From the NCBI GenBank assembly GCA_958450325.1, contig OY288246.1, forward strand, positions 42,709,619 to 42,773,618: a stretch of DNA of 64,000 nt, read 5' to 3'. The stretch is from Agrostemma githago. Taxonomy: Eukaryota > Streptophyta > Magnoliopsida > Caryophyllales > Caryophyllaceae. The translations under genes were made by a program, and so were the position numbers. The notes under the pieces were generated by a model. The model was not told the origin of the DNA. It saw only the letters and a list, made by a program, of their open reading frames with translations, and did not search any database. Shown here one piece after another: positions 34,201-46,044 of the stretch; within the stretch, counting starts at the first letter, position 1, and each line of letters begins with the position of its first letter.

Positions 34201-37146
34201 AAGCATATAGGAGAGATTGAAAAAGTTGATTTTATTGAATTTTGAAAAGAGGACAGAATACAGTTGACTCTGACTCTGACATCGGAATTGAAAGAATAGA
34301 ACATCCTAGACTCGGACTCAGACTCAGACTTAAATCAAATCTGGACTCTGGGATGAGGTTGTCAGTAATCTTCGGCTTCTAAGGACTCAAGTGGATGTCC
34401 AGTATAGCTTTCGGTAGAAGCTTCCCCCAGATCTTCATTATGTCGAAGATCGTCTTCAATCCTAGTGCCCATTTTGGTAAGCACTGCAAAGTTTGAAATG
34501 CCGGCATACCTAAGATGGACGCGGTAGGAGGGTAGAAGGTTGTTGATGAATGCCTCCACTAGTGTCTTCTCGCTGGGCTTGTCTACCAGCTTAACACTCT
34601 CAGCCCGCCAACGTTGAAGGTATTTGGTGAAACCTTCTGTTGGATCTTGGGCCATGACTTCTAAAGTCCGCATGGTAGTCTGAAGTTCAGTATTATCAGA
34701 ATAGTTTTTAGCGAACTCGGTAGCCACATCTTCCCAAGTGGGGAATCTTTTTGTATTAAGCCTATAGAACCATGCTTTTGGATATTTCCCGAGGGATGTG
34801 CCGAACAGATTGATGAACATGTCGGCTTTGACCCCCTTGATCGCCATAAACGCCTTGAAAGCTCGGAGGTGTAGTAATGGATCCTCCGTCCCTTCGAATA
34901 TGGGTAACCCTTCTAGATTGAGATCTGTTGGTAGTTTCTCACTAATGGGTGTATAGTCTCGGGAGTTTTCAACTCGGATGTTGTTCTCTTGGGAGGCATG
35001 GAACTGTTGTTCGAGCTCACGCACCGTGCTGATCAGTTTAGCAATTGGCCTAGTATTTACCGACCCATAATTGAAGTCTTGTTCTTCAACGACAGTTAAA
35101 CGAGCATTCAAGGCCTCTTGGTCGGCTCTTATGAACCCTAGTTGGGTTTCAAACATGGCCTGCTTACTAGCCATGGTTTCTAGCAAAGCCTCCAGTTTAT
35201 TAATGGTGTTTTCCATCTCCCTATTCCCGGTTGTGGATGCCATCCTCTGCGAGAATACCCACGTAATCAGAAGTGTCGCTTCGGAACTTGAATACACCAA
35301 GGCATAGGAAATAGCGCGGAAGGAGAGACAACTCTGGTTTGACTCGGGTTAGACTCTCCTAAGACAAATAAGTAGGGTACGATTCTCGGAGTGATTGTGA
35401 TTAATCGCCCCGTCGGAGAATAGCCCCCAGGTGAGACTAAGGACTCTTATAGGACTCGGATGGTGTGGCATCTAAGTGACTCAAAAAGTGGGGTACGTGA
35501 GACAACACGTGTAAGACATGACCCTTAGAGCAATCGTGATTGATCGCTCTGCTGAAGGGTAGCCCCCGAGTGAGATTGATGGTTTTGCTAAGACTCGAGT
35601 GTTGGACAAGTGACCCTTAGATGTAAGGATCAAGAACCTTTGGCTACAGGGCTATGCTTTGTAAAAGGTTGACTCGGCCTCGACGAAAGGCAGACGGGTA
35701 AGGGAAGAAACTTGCGATGTAAGATCGGCAGAGTTTCGACGCTAGAGACCCTTGACTTGACTTGGATAAGGATGACCCTATGATTAGGGTAGACCCTTAA
35801 GTTAAAGGATTTTTGAATTGGGATGACTCGACTAACGGATTGAAAGACGGGCAAAATTCCCCTAGGAAAGGTCGTGGGGACCGTCTTGTCGGAGGGAAAG
35901 ATCGCGTGTGACTTTCTAGTTAGGACTCGAGTGTATGAACGAACCTTCCATTTACGAGTGTATGACTCGTGTTGGTCAGTTATGCCTTTAGAAAAAGGCG
36001 GACTAGGATGGGGAAGAAACCCGTGATGTAGGATCGACGGAGTTTCGACGCTAAAGACCTTCGACGTATTACGAAAAGACCCAACACACGAATTACGGTA
36101 GGTCCTATAATAAGGAAGGTTTTTGAAAAAATGATTGAATTTTGAAAATTGAGAGGACAGTCCTGAAATTGGCAGTGGGCCAATAGGACCGGGCATTTTG
36201 AAATATTAGAATGGTTGCGAGTAATTTCGCGTTTTGAAAATTGAGGAGACGGTCCCGTTTTTTGAAAAGTTGAATTTTTGAAATTTTGAAATTTGAATAT
36301 CGAAAATAAATTTCCGAAAATTTGAAAATTGAAAATGAGATCCCGAAGATTTGAAAATCGAGAACGGCATCTCAGAGATTTGAGAATCGAGAATGGAATC
36401 TCGAGGATTTGAAAATCGCGAATGGCATCACGAAGATTTGAAAATTGAAATTGAATTTTGAAAATTCGAAAATCGAATGGTGGATCGGAAATTCGAATTG
36501 AAATGGATAGCATGCCGGCTAAAAAAAGGCTTGTTTTGAGTCAAATCGTAAGTCTAATTTTCGGCAGCATTCCGAGTTTTGAAAATTGGATATTTTGAAA
36601 AAGATGAGTCCCGAAATGGGCAGCATTTCGGGTTTTTTCAAATTTGGGCGTTTTGGAAAGACGGGTCCCGAAATGGACAGTATTTCGGGTTTTTCGAAAA
36701 GTGGGTGTTTTTGGAAAGATGCATTTTTTGAAATGACGGTTTTTGGAAAAACGACACGGAAACCAAGTAGCATGTAGTCAAACAAGCATTATAACGACGC
36801 TTATGTATGCTTTACACTAAGTCTCGGTCAGTCACAATAGGGTCTATACCAACAACGATCGCATTCTCACGAAACGGGACGGACTTCCTAGCCAATTTTG
36901 AACTAGAACCTGCCGTAAAACCCCGGTGAGTTCCGCCATCGAAGTCTTTAGCGCACCCATGTAGGAATGCACCGTGGTATAGTGGGACGTCGGTCACAAG
37001 TAACCGGCCCGGGCAAAATTTGGGTTATGCATGAACCATTAAACTAATGCGCACACACTAATATTCGAACGATTTCTCTTCGAGTCTCACCCTAGGAACC
37101 CCGATGCCATGTAGTACATCAGGTATCCCCAGCGGAGTCGCCAAAT
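31212..37146 (-). mobile_element. Array internal region 3 (5935 bp)
   Basis: Same length as internal 2 and apparently the same sequence. Primer site 37143-37125, gag 35243-34362, 3' repeat region about 31550-31850. The near identity to unit 2 indicates a recent duplication of one LTR-internal unit. Confidence 0.92.
34362..35243 (-). CDS. gag: gag, array copy 3 (intact frame)
   Basis: 293 codons with the same translation as copy 2, including the Arg and Lys variants that separate both from copy 1. This is the copy nearest the outermost 5' LTR (LTR4), whose promoter points toward it. It would therefore be the first coding region on a transcript of the array. Confidence 0.85.
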   Translation of the reverse strand: MASTTGNREMENTINKLEALLETMASKQAMFETQLGFIRADQEALNARLTVVEEQDFNYGSVNTRPIAKLISTVRELEQQFHASQENNIRVENSRDYTPISEKLPTDLNLEGLPIFEGTEDPLLHLRAFKAFMAIKGVKADMFINLFGTSLGKYPKAWFYRLNTKRFPTWEDVATEFAKNYSDNTELQTTMRTLEVMAQDPTEGFTKYLQRWRAESVKLVDKPSEKTLVEAFINNLLPSYRVHLRYAGISNFAVLTKMGTRIEDDLRHNEDLGEASTESYTGHPLESLEAEDY

Positions 37147-39664
37147 TGTGGACATGACGTAGGTCCACCCCGACGCGGCCACGCGCGGGTTTGGGTAGGC
37201 GAATGAATCTCGTGGTGAGATTGTTCTCGGGTTCGAAATTTAAGTCAAAATGGAGTCGCCACCGAATTTTGTGGTTATTCGGAACCATACGAGCCCACTC
37301 TATGTCGTCATGGGCTTTACACAAAGTAAGCCCACTTCGATTTCAGAGTTTATTGGGCTCGTCCCTTTGCATTGCAATATCGATACCGTATAAACCGGCT
37401 TTCGTATATAGAATGACTCTCGTGCGCCAAGGGTTTCGGACATCCGGAAACCAAAGGTTCTGAGTAAGGGGTGAGGGTACGTGTTGGGAAGCCCACTAAG
37501 GACACCCAACCCCGCCCGCACATGGCGGCCTCTACTAAGACATCGTTCGTGTTCGTGTGTGCGCGCTAGTAAAACGATTAAATGATATGCAAACAGCGTT
37601 TTCGGGCTAGCATATGAATAGTATGTGAACTACGTCATTTAATGCATCTTATTCTTGGTCAAAATGGTTTAGCATGCGAGGTTCGTTTATAAAGCGTAAA
37701 AGCAAGTAAATAAACAAAGGTCGAAAATAAATAAGAAAAGTAACGTACAAGTTACACGGGCGGAAATACAACCCGGAATTCACAATACAACATTACGTAA
37801 AAGTAATAAAAAATACGATGCAATAATAGGGACAGACCCGTATGTAAGCTAGATCGCGAAATGTGTAGATGGACTAACCCCGATTAAATACACATTATAT
37901 CGTGTACTAAACGAAGGACGAAAATACGAGACTGTGGCATATTGCTAGCCCGATCTCATATCCCGTAGTCTTGTCCCGACTTATCACGTCAAAGTGGTCA
38001 AAGTCGTTCTACGTGTCATGATGTGTATAGTTTCGAAAATAGGGTGGTCGGATGATGGTCTAAAGTCGATAAAGAACGGGGCTCGAAATATGTGTCCAAG
38101 CCCTCGGTATTGTGGGTTATGAGACCCACTCGATCGAGTCATTGACTGACTCGGTCGAGTGTGTTATTAGCGTGGCTACTGACCACTTTTTGGGGTGCTA
38201 CTCGGTCGAGTGGCCTATGGCACTCGATCGAGTGCCCCCTGTACGAGAGGTAATTCGCCTCGTTTTATGACTTGAAATCGATGATCGGCCGAATCAAATA
38301 CAAATATCGCACGATTTGTATTTGACTCGGCCTCCGGTACTATAATCGTGTATGAACGATTATAATATCGTCACCGGAGTTTTATGAAAACGTTTGTGTT
38401 AGATTAGGAAATTTTGAATTGGTGACGAAATATATCCCTCTACGTCACGACATCGGGACTAACCCTTTCGGGTTACGTGATGTCGGTATTCGTGTCAACG
38501 GGTCTCGTACCAATTATGGAAAGGGAATTAAATTCGTTCAACTACGACCGATCACGGTCGCGTCACGCCCTTGAGTACATTGGGGCGGGGCTCCTCGAAA
38601 GGGCTCCACCTCCGTCGTTGCTCGTAAAGGGATTAGACGGACCAATAGTGATCATCGTAGTCCAACGTTTTAAAACCGGTTTTAGTATTAATATATATAC
38701 ACGGTATTAATAACATTAGTAAAAAAAGATGATAAAAAAAGATGAAAAATGTAAAGAAGTTAGTGTTAGTGTTAGTGTTAGTGTTACTACGATGCAATAA
38801 TGCAAAAATGTACATAAAAACGATATAGAAAAGAGATAGAAAAAGGGTTTAGGACACCCTCAACATACATGCTAGTATAGACCTCGGAAATGGACTCGTA
38901 AAATAGCGGCAAGGCTTGGGAGTATCGAGGATGTATGCGAGTTATGGTGTGTATGGATGTGTATGTGTATTACGTCGGTTTTTCGAGGGACGAAGGACTC
39001 GGTCTTTGTGTGTATTGCTTAGGATTTCTAAGGCTTTGATGTGTGATGAAGTAGGGTTGAAGTGGGGTGAAATGTGGCTGAAATTGTAGGGTAAAAGTGA
39101 GTGTCCAAAGTCTTCCAAATGCATGGGGGTGAAGCGGTATTTATAGTCCTCACCCCTCGACCTAGGGGCACTCGATCGAGTGGCCCTAGTGCACTCGATC
39201 GAGTGCCTTTGAAAACGGGCCAAGCCCAGTTCAAGGCGCTCCACTCGACCGAGTGGGTCAATCCACTCGATCGAGTGGGTCAAGCAAATCGAGAGAAATA
39301 AGGAAAGATTTGATTTTGTTGGTTTTGATTGCTTTTTTGAATTCTGATTTGTGCGCCAAATGAACTTGGCTGATTTATGAGACGGTTTCGTCTTTGACCG
39401 GGTTTTGACCCGGTCGCCAAAAGACGGGAAATATTTTTGGTGTCGGTTTTGGCCCAAATTAGTCTTATTTGACTCGGGACGACCCACTGGGCCTGAATTT
39501 GAGGTCTGTTTTGTGAGATTTTACTCCGCTAAAAAGTCCATGTCGGATATTATGAATTCCGAGCCCAAATCCGAGTATACTAAGTCACGTTGACGTCCAA
39601 TCATCATCGGGTGTTTTTCGGAGACTACCATAGACACGTGGCAGTCAAAATGCGGGTGTCTACA
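37147..39664 (-). repeat. Array LTR4 (2518 bp), 5' LTR in element orientation
   Basis: Ends GGGTGTCTACA at 39664, directly followed by CCAAG (39665-39669), the right half of the target duplication. The promoter module is at 39138-39277, with the second palindrome cluster near 38127-38234. Confidence 0.95.
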
Positions 39665-39669
39665 CCAAG

Positions 39670-41791
39670 TGTAGCTAATAATAGAATTTTGGGATTCCTA
39701 CCTAAATGTTATTTGATGGATGCATCGGGAATATTTGGGATCATAGAGTACTGTTTAAATTGTTAACCTGAGTGTTGTGGTACCATCGAAAGTTTTCATT
39801 AATACCGTTAGAAATTTTGGTTAACATAGATTACCCGTGTTTCTTAAGGATTAGATCGTTAATCGTTGGTTAAGGTTGTAACCTATGAACTTTGGAGTTG
39901 AGTGATCTAAATTGGATAAATTGTTGTTAACCTTGAAAAGGAGAAACATATTGCCATTAGAGGTTGGATTTATCGCGTTGTTTTGAGGAACACTTTGATG
40001 TCAATCATCTTAATGGATTTATAGTTCAGAACCTTAGACCAAAGAGATTGTGGCTTCGTTGAGTTATTAAATATTTTGTGGTTGCACCATTACGATTAGA
40101 AATTGATGGACTTCTCAGAAACATTAATCAAATGATGTGTTTGAAGATGTGAGTGTTTGCGCCATTACCTATAGGTTTGAGCGTGTTTGGGGATTTATTG
40201 TACTAACCCAACTTCTGTACTTGTGGTATTATAAATATGTTGGTGATCATTTTTGAGGATTTCGTGTCCGAACTTTGTTAATTGGTGGGTTTTATTTAGT
40301 CTTCCTTACTCGAGAAATTTGAAATATACCTCGAGTTCAGACCTTATGAGCTTTAAATTTATGAACCTTAGTGATTACGAGTTAGGGTATGTTTTGATAA
40401 CCGTTGGAATCTAAATTAAATGATTAGTCTAAATCATTTGTGGATTCTTACTATACTAATTGAAAGATTGTATAAGTATGTAAGACTTAATTTTGGAGGT
40501 TGTAGATTGAGTAGGACCACCCTGTACTGATATTGGACTTAGCGTTATTTGATGGGAATTAGGAACCCGTGTTTGTGGAAGTCGTGCTAGGAATCTCGAG
40601 ATGATTAATTTCTTCCATAATCCTTGAGAGCTCTTTTTGATTCTCAACTCCGTCTTCCTTTCTGCTTCTCTTGAATTCTGTTACGGTAACTCCTGCCAAT
40701 CCCTTCAACCTTTGTCGATTTTGAAAGCTCTTATTTGTAATTTATTTATCCTTGTTCTATTTACCCGTTAACTATTTTTCGAACTCCCTATTTTATAAAA
40801 AGTTTGACTACTTTAAAAAAAATGGATTATCGTAAAATTTTAATATTTTGAGTTATAATTTCTAATTGTGAATTTGCCCGTTTTGTAAAAAGCTTGACTA
40901 ATTTGAAATTTTTGATTTTCATGAAATTTTAACATTTTGAAGCATAATTTCAAATTTTAAAACTCCCCATTTTGTAAAAACTTTGAGCAATTTAACATTT
41001 TGGGTTATCGTGAAATTTAACATTTTTTTTATTTATAATTTAAGAACTATATACTTCACTTTGTTTTATCTTTGGTTGATATTTATATTTAGATCTCTTT
41101 CAAAATGCCTTAATAATTTATTTTAAATTATTTCGAAATTATTTTTAATTTTTGATTTTCAAGAGATCAAAATTTTATGAAGACTTTTATATTTCCAAGT
41201 ACTTCAATTTGTATAGGATTGTTATGTAAAACGTTTTAACATTGTCAAAATTAGTTTGTATGTTCAAGTTAGATAACAGTTTTGAAAACTTTCATAATTA
41301 CTTTGATAACATTTTCGAAATTTTAACGTTTTGAAAATTGATTTTCATTTTATTGTTGGTGGACTTTTGAATCTGTTATTGAAAATGTTTGACGGCTGGT
41401 GCGATTTTTACTAACTACAAAATTTGATTTCTCCAAACTAAATTTTGTTTCATCAAAAAAAAGAATAATATCGAATTTCTTAATCAAAATATTTTACTTT
41501 TGTTTTCAAAATATTTTGGTTATCCTATTTCCTTCGAGTTTGTTTACAAATGTTATTTGACGTCATTAGTTTACCAAATAACTTTGCTTTACGATTTCAC
41601 TAATTAAAAAAAAAATTCTCGGAATAAATATTTGCATTTTATTTCATATTACTTTAAAAGTTGTAAAATTTTCTTTTACAGCAAAATTTTTATGCGAGAT
41701 TTTTATCCTCACCTTTTCGAGTGGGGTAATCTTGATTCCTTTCTACTTATTCTTAGTTTCAAGGACGAAACTTTGTTTTAGTGGGGAGGAT
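39670..41791 (+). other. Non-coding 3' internal part of chromovirus-like element, with polypurine tract
   Basis: AT-rich, no recognisable protein. Several imperfect repeats of TTTTGTAAAAA...TTTGA type occur at about 40790-41010. It ends with CAAGGACGAAACTTTG and the purine tract AGTGGGGAGGAT (41780-41791), which primes plus-strand synthesis next to the 3' LTR. Confidence 0.7.
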
Positions 41792-43922
41792 TGTAACACC
41801 CACTATTTTCCTAGTGCCGTTAATTATTCTGTTGTGACTCTGTCATGACTCTATGTCAATTTCATCTTCTATTTCCTTCATCTTTCTGAATTCTTATTAT
41901 TTTTTTTGAGTCAAATAATATTTATTTTTATTTTAAAAGATTTTAATTCTTGTAAACCTATTTATTTGATTTTCATTGTAAACTATTTATTTTTGCGCGT
42001 GAAGTTCTATTTTTCTACGAACTAACGTTTTAAGCTTGGAATTCAGTTATTTATTTTTCCTAAATAGCAAAACACGTTTATATGATATTTCCAACTAAGA
42101 AATATTTTTATTTAAGAATATTTGACCTTTAATGATTTTATTACGAAGTTTCGTAAATAATTATTTTCCAACGCGCGGTTTACTCGAACTGATTTGAAAT
42201 ACCTTTAACAATTTTACGATTCATCTTTTTATCAACTTAGAAATTATTTGGGACATTTTCCCCATGTTTTGGACCGTGACACACCCATGTCACATTTTTA
42301 CACTACAACTTTGTATACATTTCATTTTATGATGTTTAATCCTTAGATATTTTTATTTTCTCACCCATTTATTTTTGGCCTTAAACACAAATTCTTCACA
42401 CTCCCTTCCTCTCTCATTTTGGCTGATTTGTGCATGTATTATGACATAGTTTTCATCAAAATTTACTTATCATTTATGCTTTAGAAACCATCCACTTTCT
42501 TATCATTCATTTTACAAAAAATTAAACAACATTTCCTCCCTTTTTCTCTCTTGGCTGAGATTTTCCAGCAGCTTTTCTAGCCAAATGTTGTCTCAAATCG
42601 AGTCTCGATCGTCTCGTTTTCATCTCCTAAATAATCATCATTTCGATCCCTTCGTTAAGGTAATAATCGATGTTGTTTTCGATCGTTATTTTCCTTGATT
42701 TTCTTAGTTTTCTCATGGTATTTTTCTATCATGCATTTCTTGTGTTGAAGGATTTTTGAATGATCTCGAAGCCGACGAATTTATAATCGACTCGAATTTG
42801 GGTTAGAGGTAACGTCGATGTTACTCGGTATTTCATGATTTTAATTGTGTATTTGCATGTATAAATTTTATATTTCATTTTTTGCAATATATGTATGTCA
42901 TATAATCTGAAAAATTTTAAAAAAAGTTGAAAATTTGTATGTTTCGATATTTTTATCGCTTTTACGAGATTAATGATTAAATCGTCATATTAATTTGTAA
43001 AATCGTAATATTCGGCCTAACCATGTAATATATATTTATATTCTGTAACAATGATGTTTTTGATGATTTTTAATAATTTAGTATTTTTCTGATATTTTAG
43101 TTATCGATTATTAAATTATTTCCGTTTACGGACAAAAACGATTAAAAGCCGATTTTTAGTTCTAGTACTTAAACATTTTATTTTAACCTTATTTTTGACG
43201 TAGTGAAACTTTCTGATGAAATAGAATTTTCTGAATTTTTTCGTAATTCTTTGGAATTGCTAAGTGGATGAATTTATTAATCACTTTAAATCATCGTTTA
43301 TCGTTAAAACCGCGTTTGTCGTTTAAATTCTCGATTTTTGGTCTTTTGATTTAATCTGGAAAAAATTATGATTCTGATGGTTCTTAATAAAATGTATTTT
43401 TATGATTTTTAGTGCTTTAATAAAATGTTAGGAACGATAAGTTTTATTAATGGAATCGTTAATTGTGAAAACGGGTTTTAAAGACGGTTTTGATGAGATT
43501 TATTAAAGCTGGAATTTTTGGAAATCTGGAAAAATAGTATTTTCTGGAAAATCATGATTTTTAAGCTTAATAATAATTTTTGGATATTAATACTTAAATC
43601 GTTTTGTAATTACTATTTTTATTAATCGTTATTGTCGAGATTAGACGATTAACGAGAAAACGCTTTAAAAACCGAGTTTTAGGATTCTGGAAAATTTTCT
43701 TTTCTGGACAGAATGTTCATAAATATATTTTAACTATTTTACGTAATTTTGGTACTATTTATTAAAGTCTTTAATTAATAAGTATTGATTTTTGGACAAA
43801 TTACGATTTATCGTTAAAATGCTTCGTCTTACCTAAAAGATTTATTTTTCCAGTTATTTTGAAAATATTTAAATCTGAAACATTAAGAGTTAAATCATCC
43901 CTTAACATATTCTAAATATATT
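41792..43922 (+). repeat. 3' LTR of chromovirus-like element, first part
   Basis: Matches 7304-9434 (2131 bp each). It is broken at ATATT (43918-43922), the target site of the Tat element, and resumes at 63941. Confidence 0.92.
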
Positions 43923-44596
43923 TGTTCCGGTCACGGAAACAATTGACCCAGCTCTGGGTCCGGGTCGTGTAATCGGGATGTTAGTAATCAATTGACCGCT
44001 CGACTTCCTTTAATCTCTCCTTTATCTCCCTCCTTTGATCGGACCTTCCCGGCAGAGTTGGCCTGCTCCCTGCACAATGAACGCACAGGGCTCCGGAGGT
44101 TGTCTGAGGGAACCCTCTCCGATGCCTAAGTTAGTCCGTGAAATGCCTTGATGAACCTAGCTCGTGAGGAACTAGGTGGCGTTTTAGGAGTGAGAGTCTG
44201 GAGAGAGAAAATCCAACCCCTTTCTTGTGGGAAAGGGTAGAGTATTTATACCTTCCCACAAGAGAGGGAAGTAGGAGGGGAATGGATGGGTAAGGAGATG
44301 ACAAGTGGCGTCTTCTCATCCACCCATTCCTAATTACCTTCGGCGAAATGACGAGAGGGCCCCTGGGGGTCTTGGCCCTGTCAACAGGGACATCCCCTGG
44401 GCAGGCGTATTTTGAACCGTGGGCGCTGAGCTTTAGCAGGCTGCGTTGGCCTGCTGGCCCGGCGGTCGACTGTTTTCCTTAGCGCTTATGCTCTTTTATT
44501 TTGGCTGCTTGCGAGGGACTGGCTTTTGAGCTTTATAGGCGTTCCTCTGGGGGCCTGCCTGGCAGGATATCAATGACAGGCTGCCGTCCCCGATCA
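43923..44596 (-). repeat. Tat element 3' LTR (left)
   Basis: TGTTCCGGTCACGG to CCCCGATCA. A minus-strand TATAAATA (44250-44243) lies in the loop of a perfect 10-bp inverted repeat, CTTGTGGGAA (44224-44233) and TTCCCACAAG (44253-44262). Confidence 0.92.
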
Positions 44597-44949
44597 ATTG
44601 GCCCTCGTCAGCAGGGAGGAAAACAAGGCTTTCCTTCACCTGGCGACTCTTGCTTGGGGGGAGGTTGACTTATTTCCATTTCTGCTACCGTATTTAATGC
44701 TTTGTGCCTTCCCAAGGAACGAAGCATAGTTCACGTCAGGTATACAAAGGGTTGAGAGTGTTTTTGCAATGATTGCACTTCTCCTCTTGATGGATTCTCG
44801 GGAACCGTGAAGAGTTCCTGATTGGTGGTTTTTCCTTCCAGGGTGGTTGGGACGTCATTAATGCTGTGCCTTCACTTGTATAAATCCCAGCTCTCTTCGT
44901 CATTTCTGCTTAACCCATCTTCAATCTTTCCACTTTCTTTGTTTTAATC
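44597..44949. promoter_or_regulatory. Region between 3' LTR and first antisense ORF, with plus-strand TATA box
   Basis: Non-coding. TATAAAT at 44879-44885 on the plus strand lies 65 bp before the ATG of the 44950 ORF and is followed by a pyrimidine-rich stretch, as in plant promoters and leaders. This would drive transcription opposite to gag-pol. Confidence 0.45.
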
Positions 44950-45534
44950 ATGGTTTGGATCAAAAAATTCGTGACTCGTTGTGGAGTTTGCTCTGTCACT
45001 TTCCTTTTCAGAGGATTCTGGAGGCTCCGGTACGCTCGAGCTGCTTATCGAGCCATTCGTCGCAGCCGTCGTTCACGGCCTTATCCTCATCGGAGTGGCA
45101 GGAAAATCTCCATTAGGTCGAGCAAGCGTCTTAAGAGATCCTCGCCCCCTGCTGTTCCCAGATTTAGGTGCTGCCCTCAGGGAGGGGGTTGCTTTGATCG
45201 AGGGTGCCACGAACGCTTTTCGTGGTTGCACCCTGGGCAATTTGGCCCTGACTTTTCTGATGCAGATTCCTCCTTGGGGTCAGGCCCCTCTTCTCCTGTG
45301 AGGAGAACAGGTTGTCGTACCTGTGACGAGTCCCAGGCTGTTCCCTTCGGCAGGGATTGGGAGGACAGTAGCCGAGACTCTGATGACAGTGAGGGTCTTG
45401 GTTGCTTGAGCGACAAGGATGGGGATGGACTCCCTGATGATCCTTTCAAGGATTCCCCAGACTGGGACTGGGGCTCGGATTTTGGGAGCCAAGGCAGCCC
45501 TGGGGACCACTCCCCAGATTTAGATGACGATTAG
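44950..45534 (+). CDS. Antisense ORF A: basic N-terminus, acidic C-terminus, unknown
   Basis: 194 codons from ATG (MVWIKKFVTRCGVC) to TAG, opposite in strand to gag-pol. Residues about 25-70 are rich in Arg, Lys and Ser (RRSRRSRPYPHRSGRK), followed by a Cys-rich part (RFRCCPQGGGCFDRGCHERF). The last 60 residues are strongly acidic (SDKDGDGLPDDPFKDSPDWD, ending DLDDD). I do not recognise the family. It lies where Tat-lineage elements are known to carry extra antisense ORFs and has its own TATA-like box upstream. A 106-codon frame at 44981-45301 overlaps it; the 44950 frame is preferred because it uses the first ATG and is longer. Confidence 0.5.
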   Translation: MVWIKKFVTRCGVCSVTFLFRGFWRLRYARAAYRAIRRSRRSRPYPHRSGRKISIRSSKRLKRSSPPAVPRFRCCPQGGGCFDRGCHERFSWLHPGQFGPDFSDADSSLGSGPSSPVRRTGCRTCDESQAVPFGRDWEDSSRDSDDSEGLGCLSDKDGDGLPDDPFKDSPDWDWGSDFGSQGSPGDHSPDLDDD

Positions 45535-46044
45535 GCCTGCGTAGCAGAGTGTGGGCTCGTCGGGCCGGAATTTTAGGCCTTGTGTATTTTCTTTTCTTGT
45601 TCGGCACGATATGTAATTTTCCCCTTTCTTTCCTTTTAAGGCTAATGAAATGAAATCTAATCGACTTCGTTTTTTTTTGAATGCGGGGATGACGTCGTCA
45701 GTCGATTTTTTCCCTCTGCCACTTTAGTTTTTCGAGGCCCTTCTTGGGAAGGGGTGAACAGCCCGTGTTCAGCGTGCGACACGTGGGAGACTGTTGGGGG
45801 TCTAGTCAGAGAAGTCGCCTCTTGGGCTTCTTGGGCTACATATAAGCCCTTCTTCCCCTCCATTGTCTTTTTTTACTCTTTCTGAGATCCTTAACTCCTT
45901 ACTTCCCAAATCGCCTTTGTTGCTGAGCATTCTTCGAGGAACAAGAAGTACCCTCTGTCACTGTTTCCGGCGACTTATCGGCGTTTTTAGGTTAGAAGCT
46001 CTTCTTTAAACCTTTCCCCCTCTTTTTTCCCTTTCATAGCCAGT
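45535..46044. promoter_or_regulatory. Spacer between the antisense ORFs with second TATA box
   Basis: AATGAAATGAAATCT near 45645-45660 could serve as a polyadenylation signal for ORF A. TATAAG at 45841-45846 (CTACATATAAGCCC) lies about 200 bp before the ATG at 46045 and is followed by a CT-rich leader. No other coding frame is convincing here. Confidence 0.4.

Larger units (their letters stand above)
11764..39664 (-). mobile_element. Ogre-like LTR retrotransposon array: 4 LTRs, 3 internal regions
   Basis: The order is LTR1 (11764-14301), internal 1, LTR2 (20241-22758), internal 2, LTR3 (28694-31211), internal 3, LTR4 (37147-39664). CCAAG at 11759-11763 and at 39665-39669 is a perfect 5-bp target duplication around the whole 27.9 kb. 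No target duplications separate the units. Unit periods are 8477, 8453 and 8453 bp. Units 2 and 3 look nearly identical, while LTR1 and internal 1 carry private differences. The gag type and the tRNA-Arg primer site point to the Ogre/Tat group. Only gag is encoded, so the unit is non-autonomous. Element orientation is minus. Confidence 0.93.

Noticed and set aside
44981..45301. 106-codon frame overlapping antisense ORF A
   Set aside because: Starts later and is shorter. The acidic C-terminal coding of the other frame is more gene-like. It cannot be excluded entirely.
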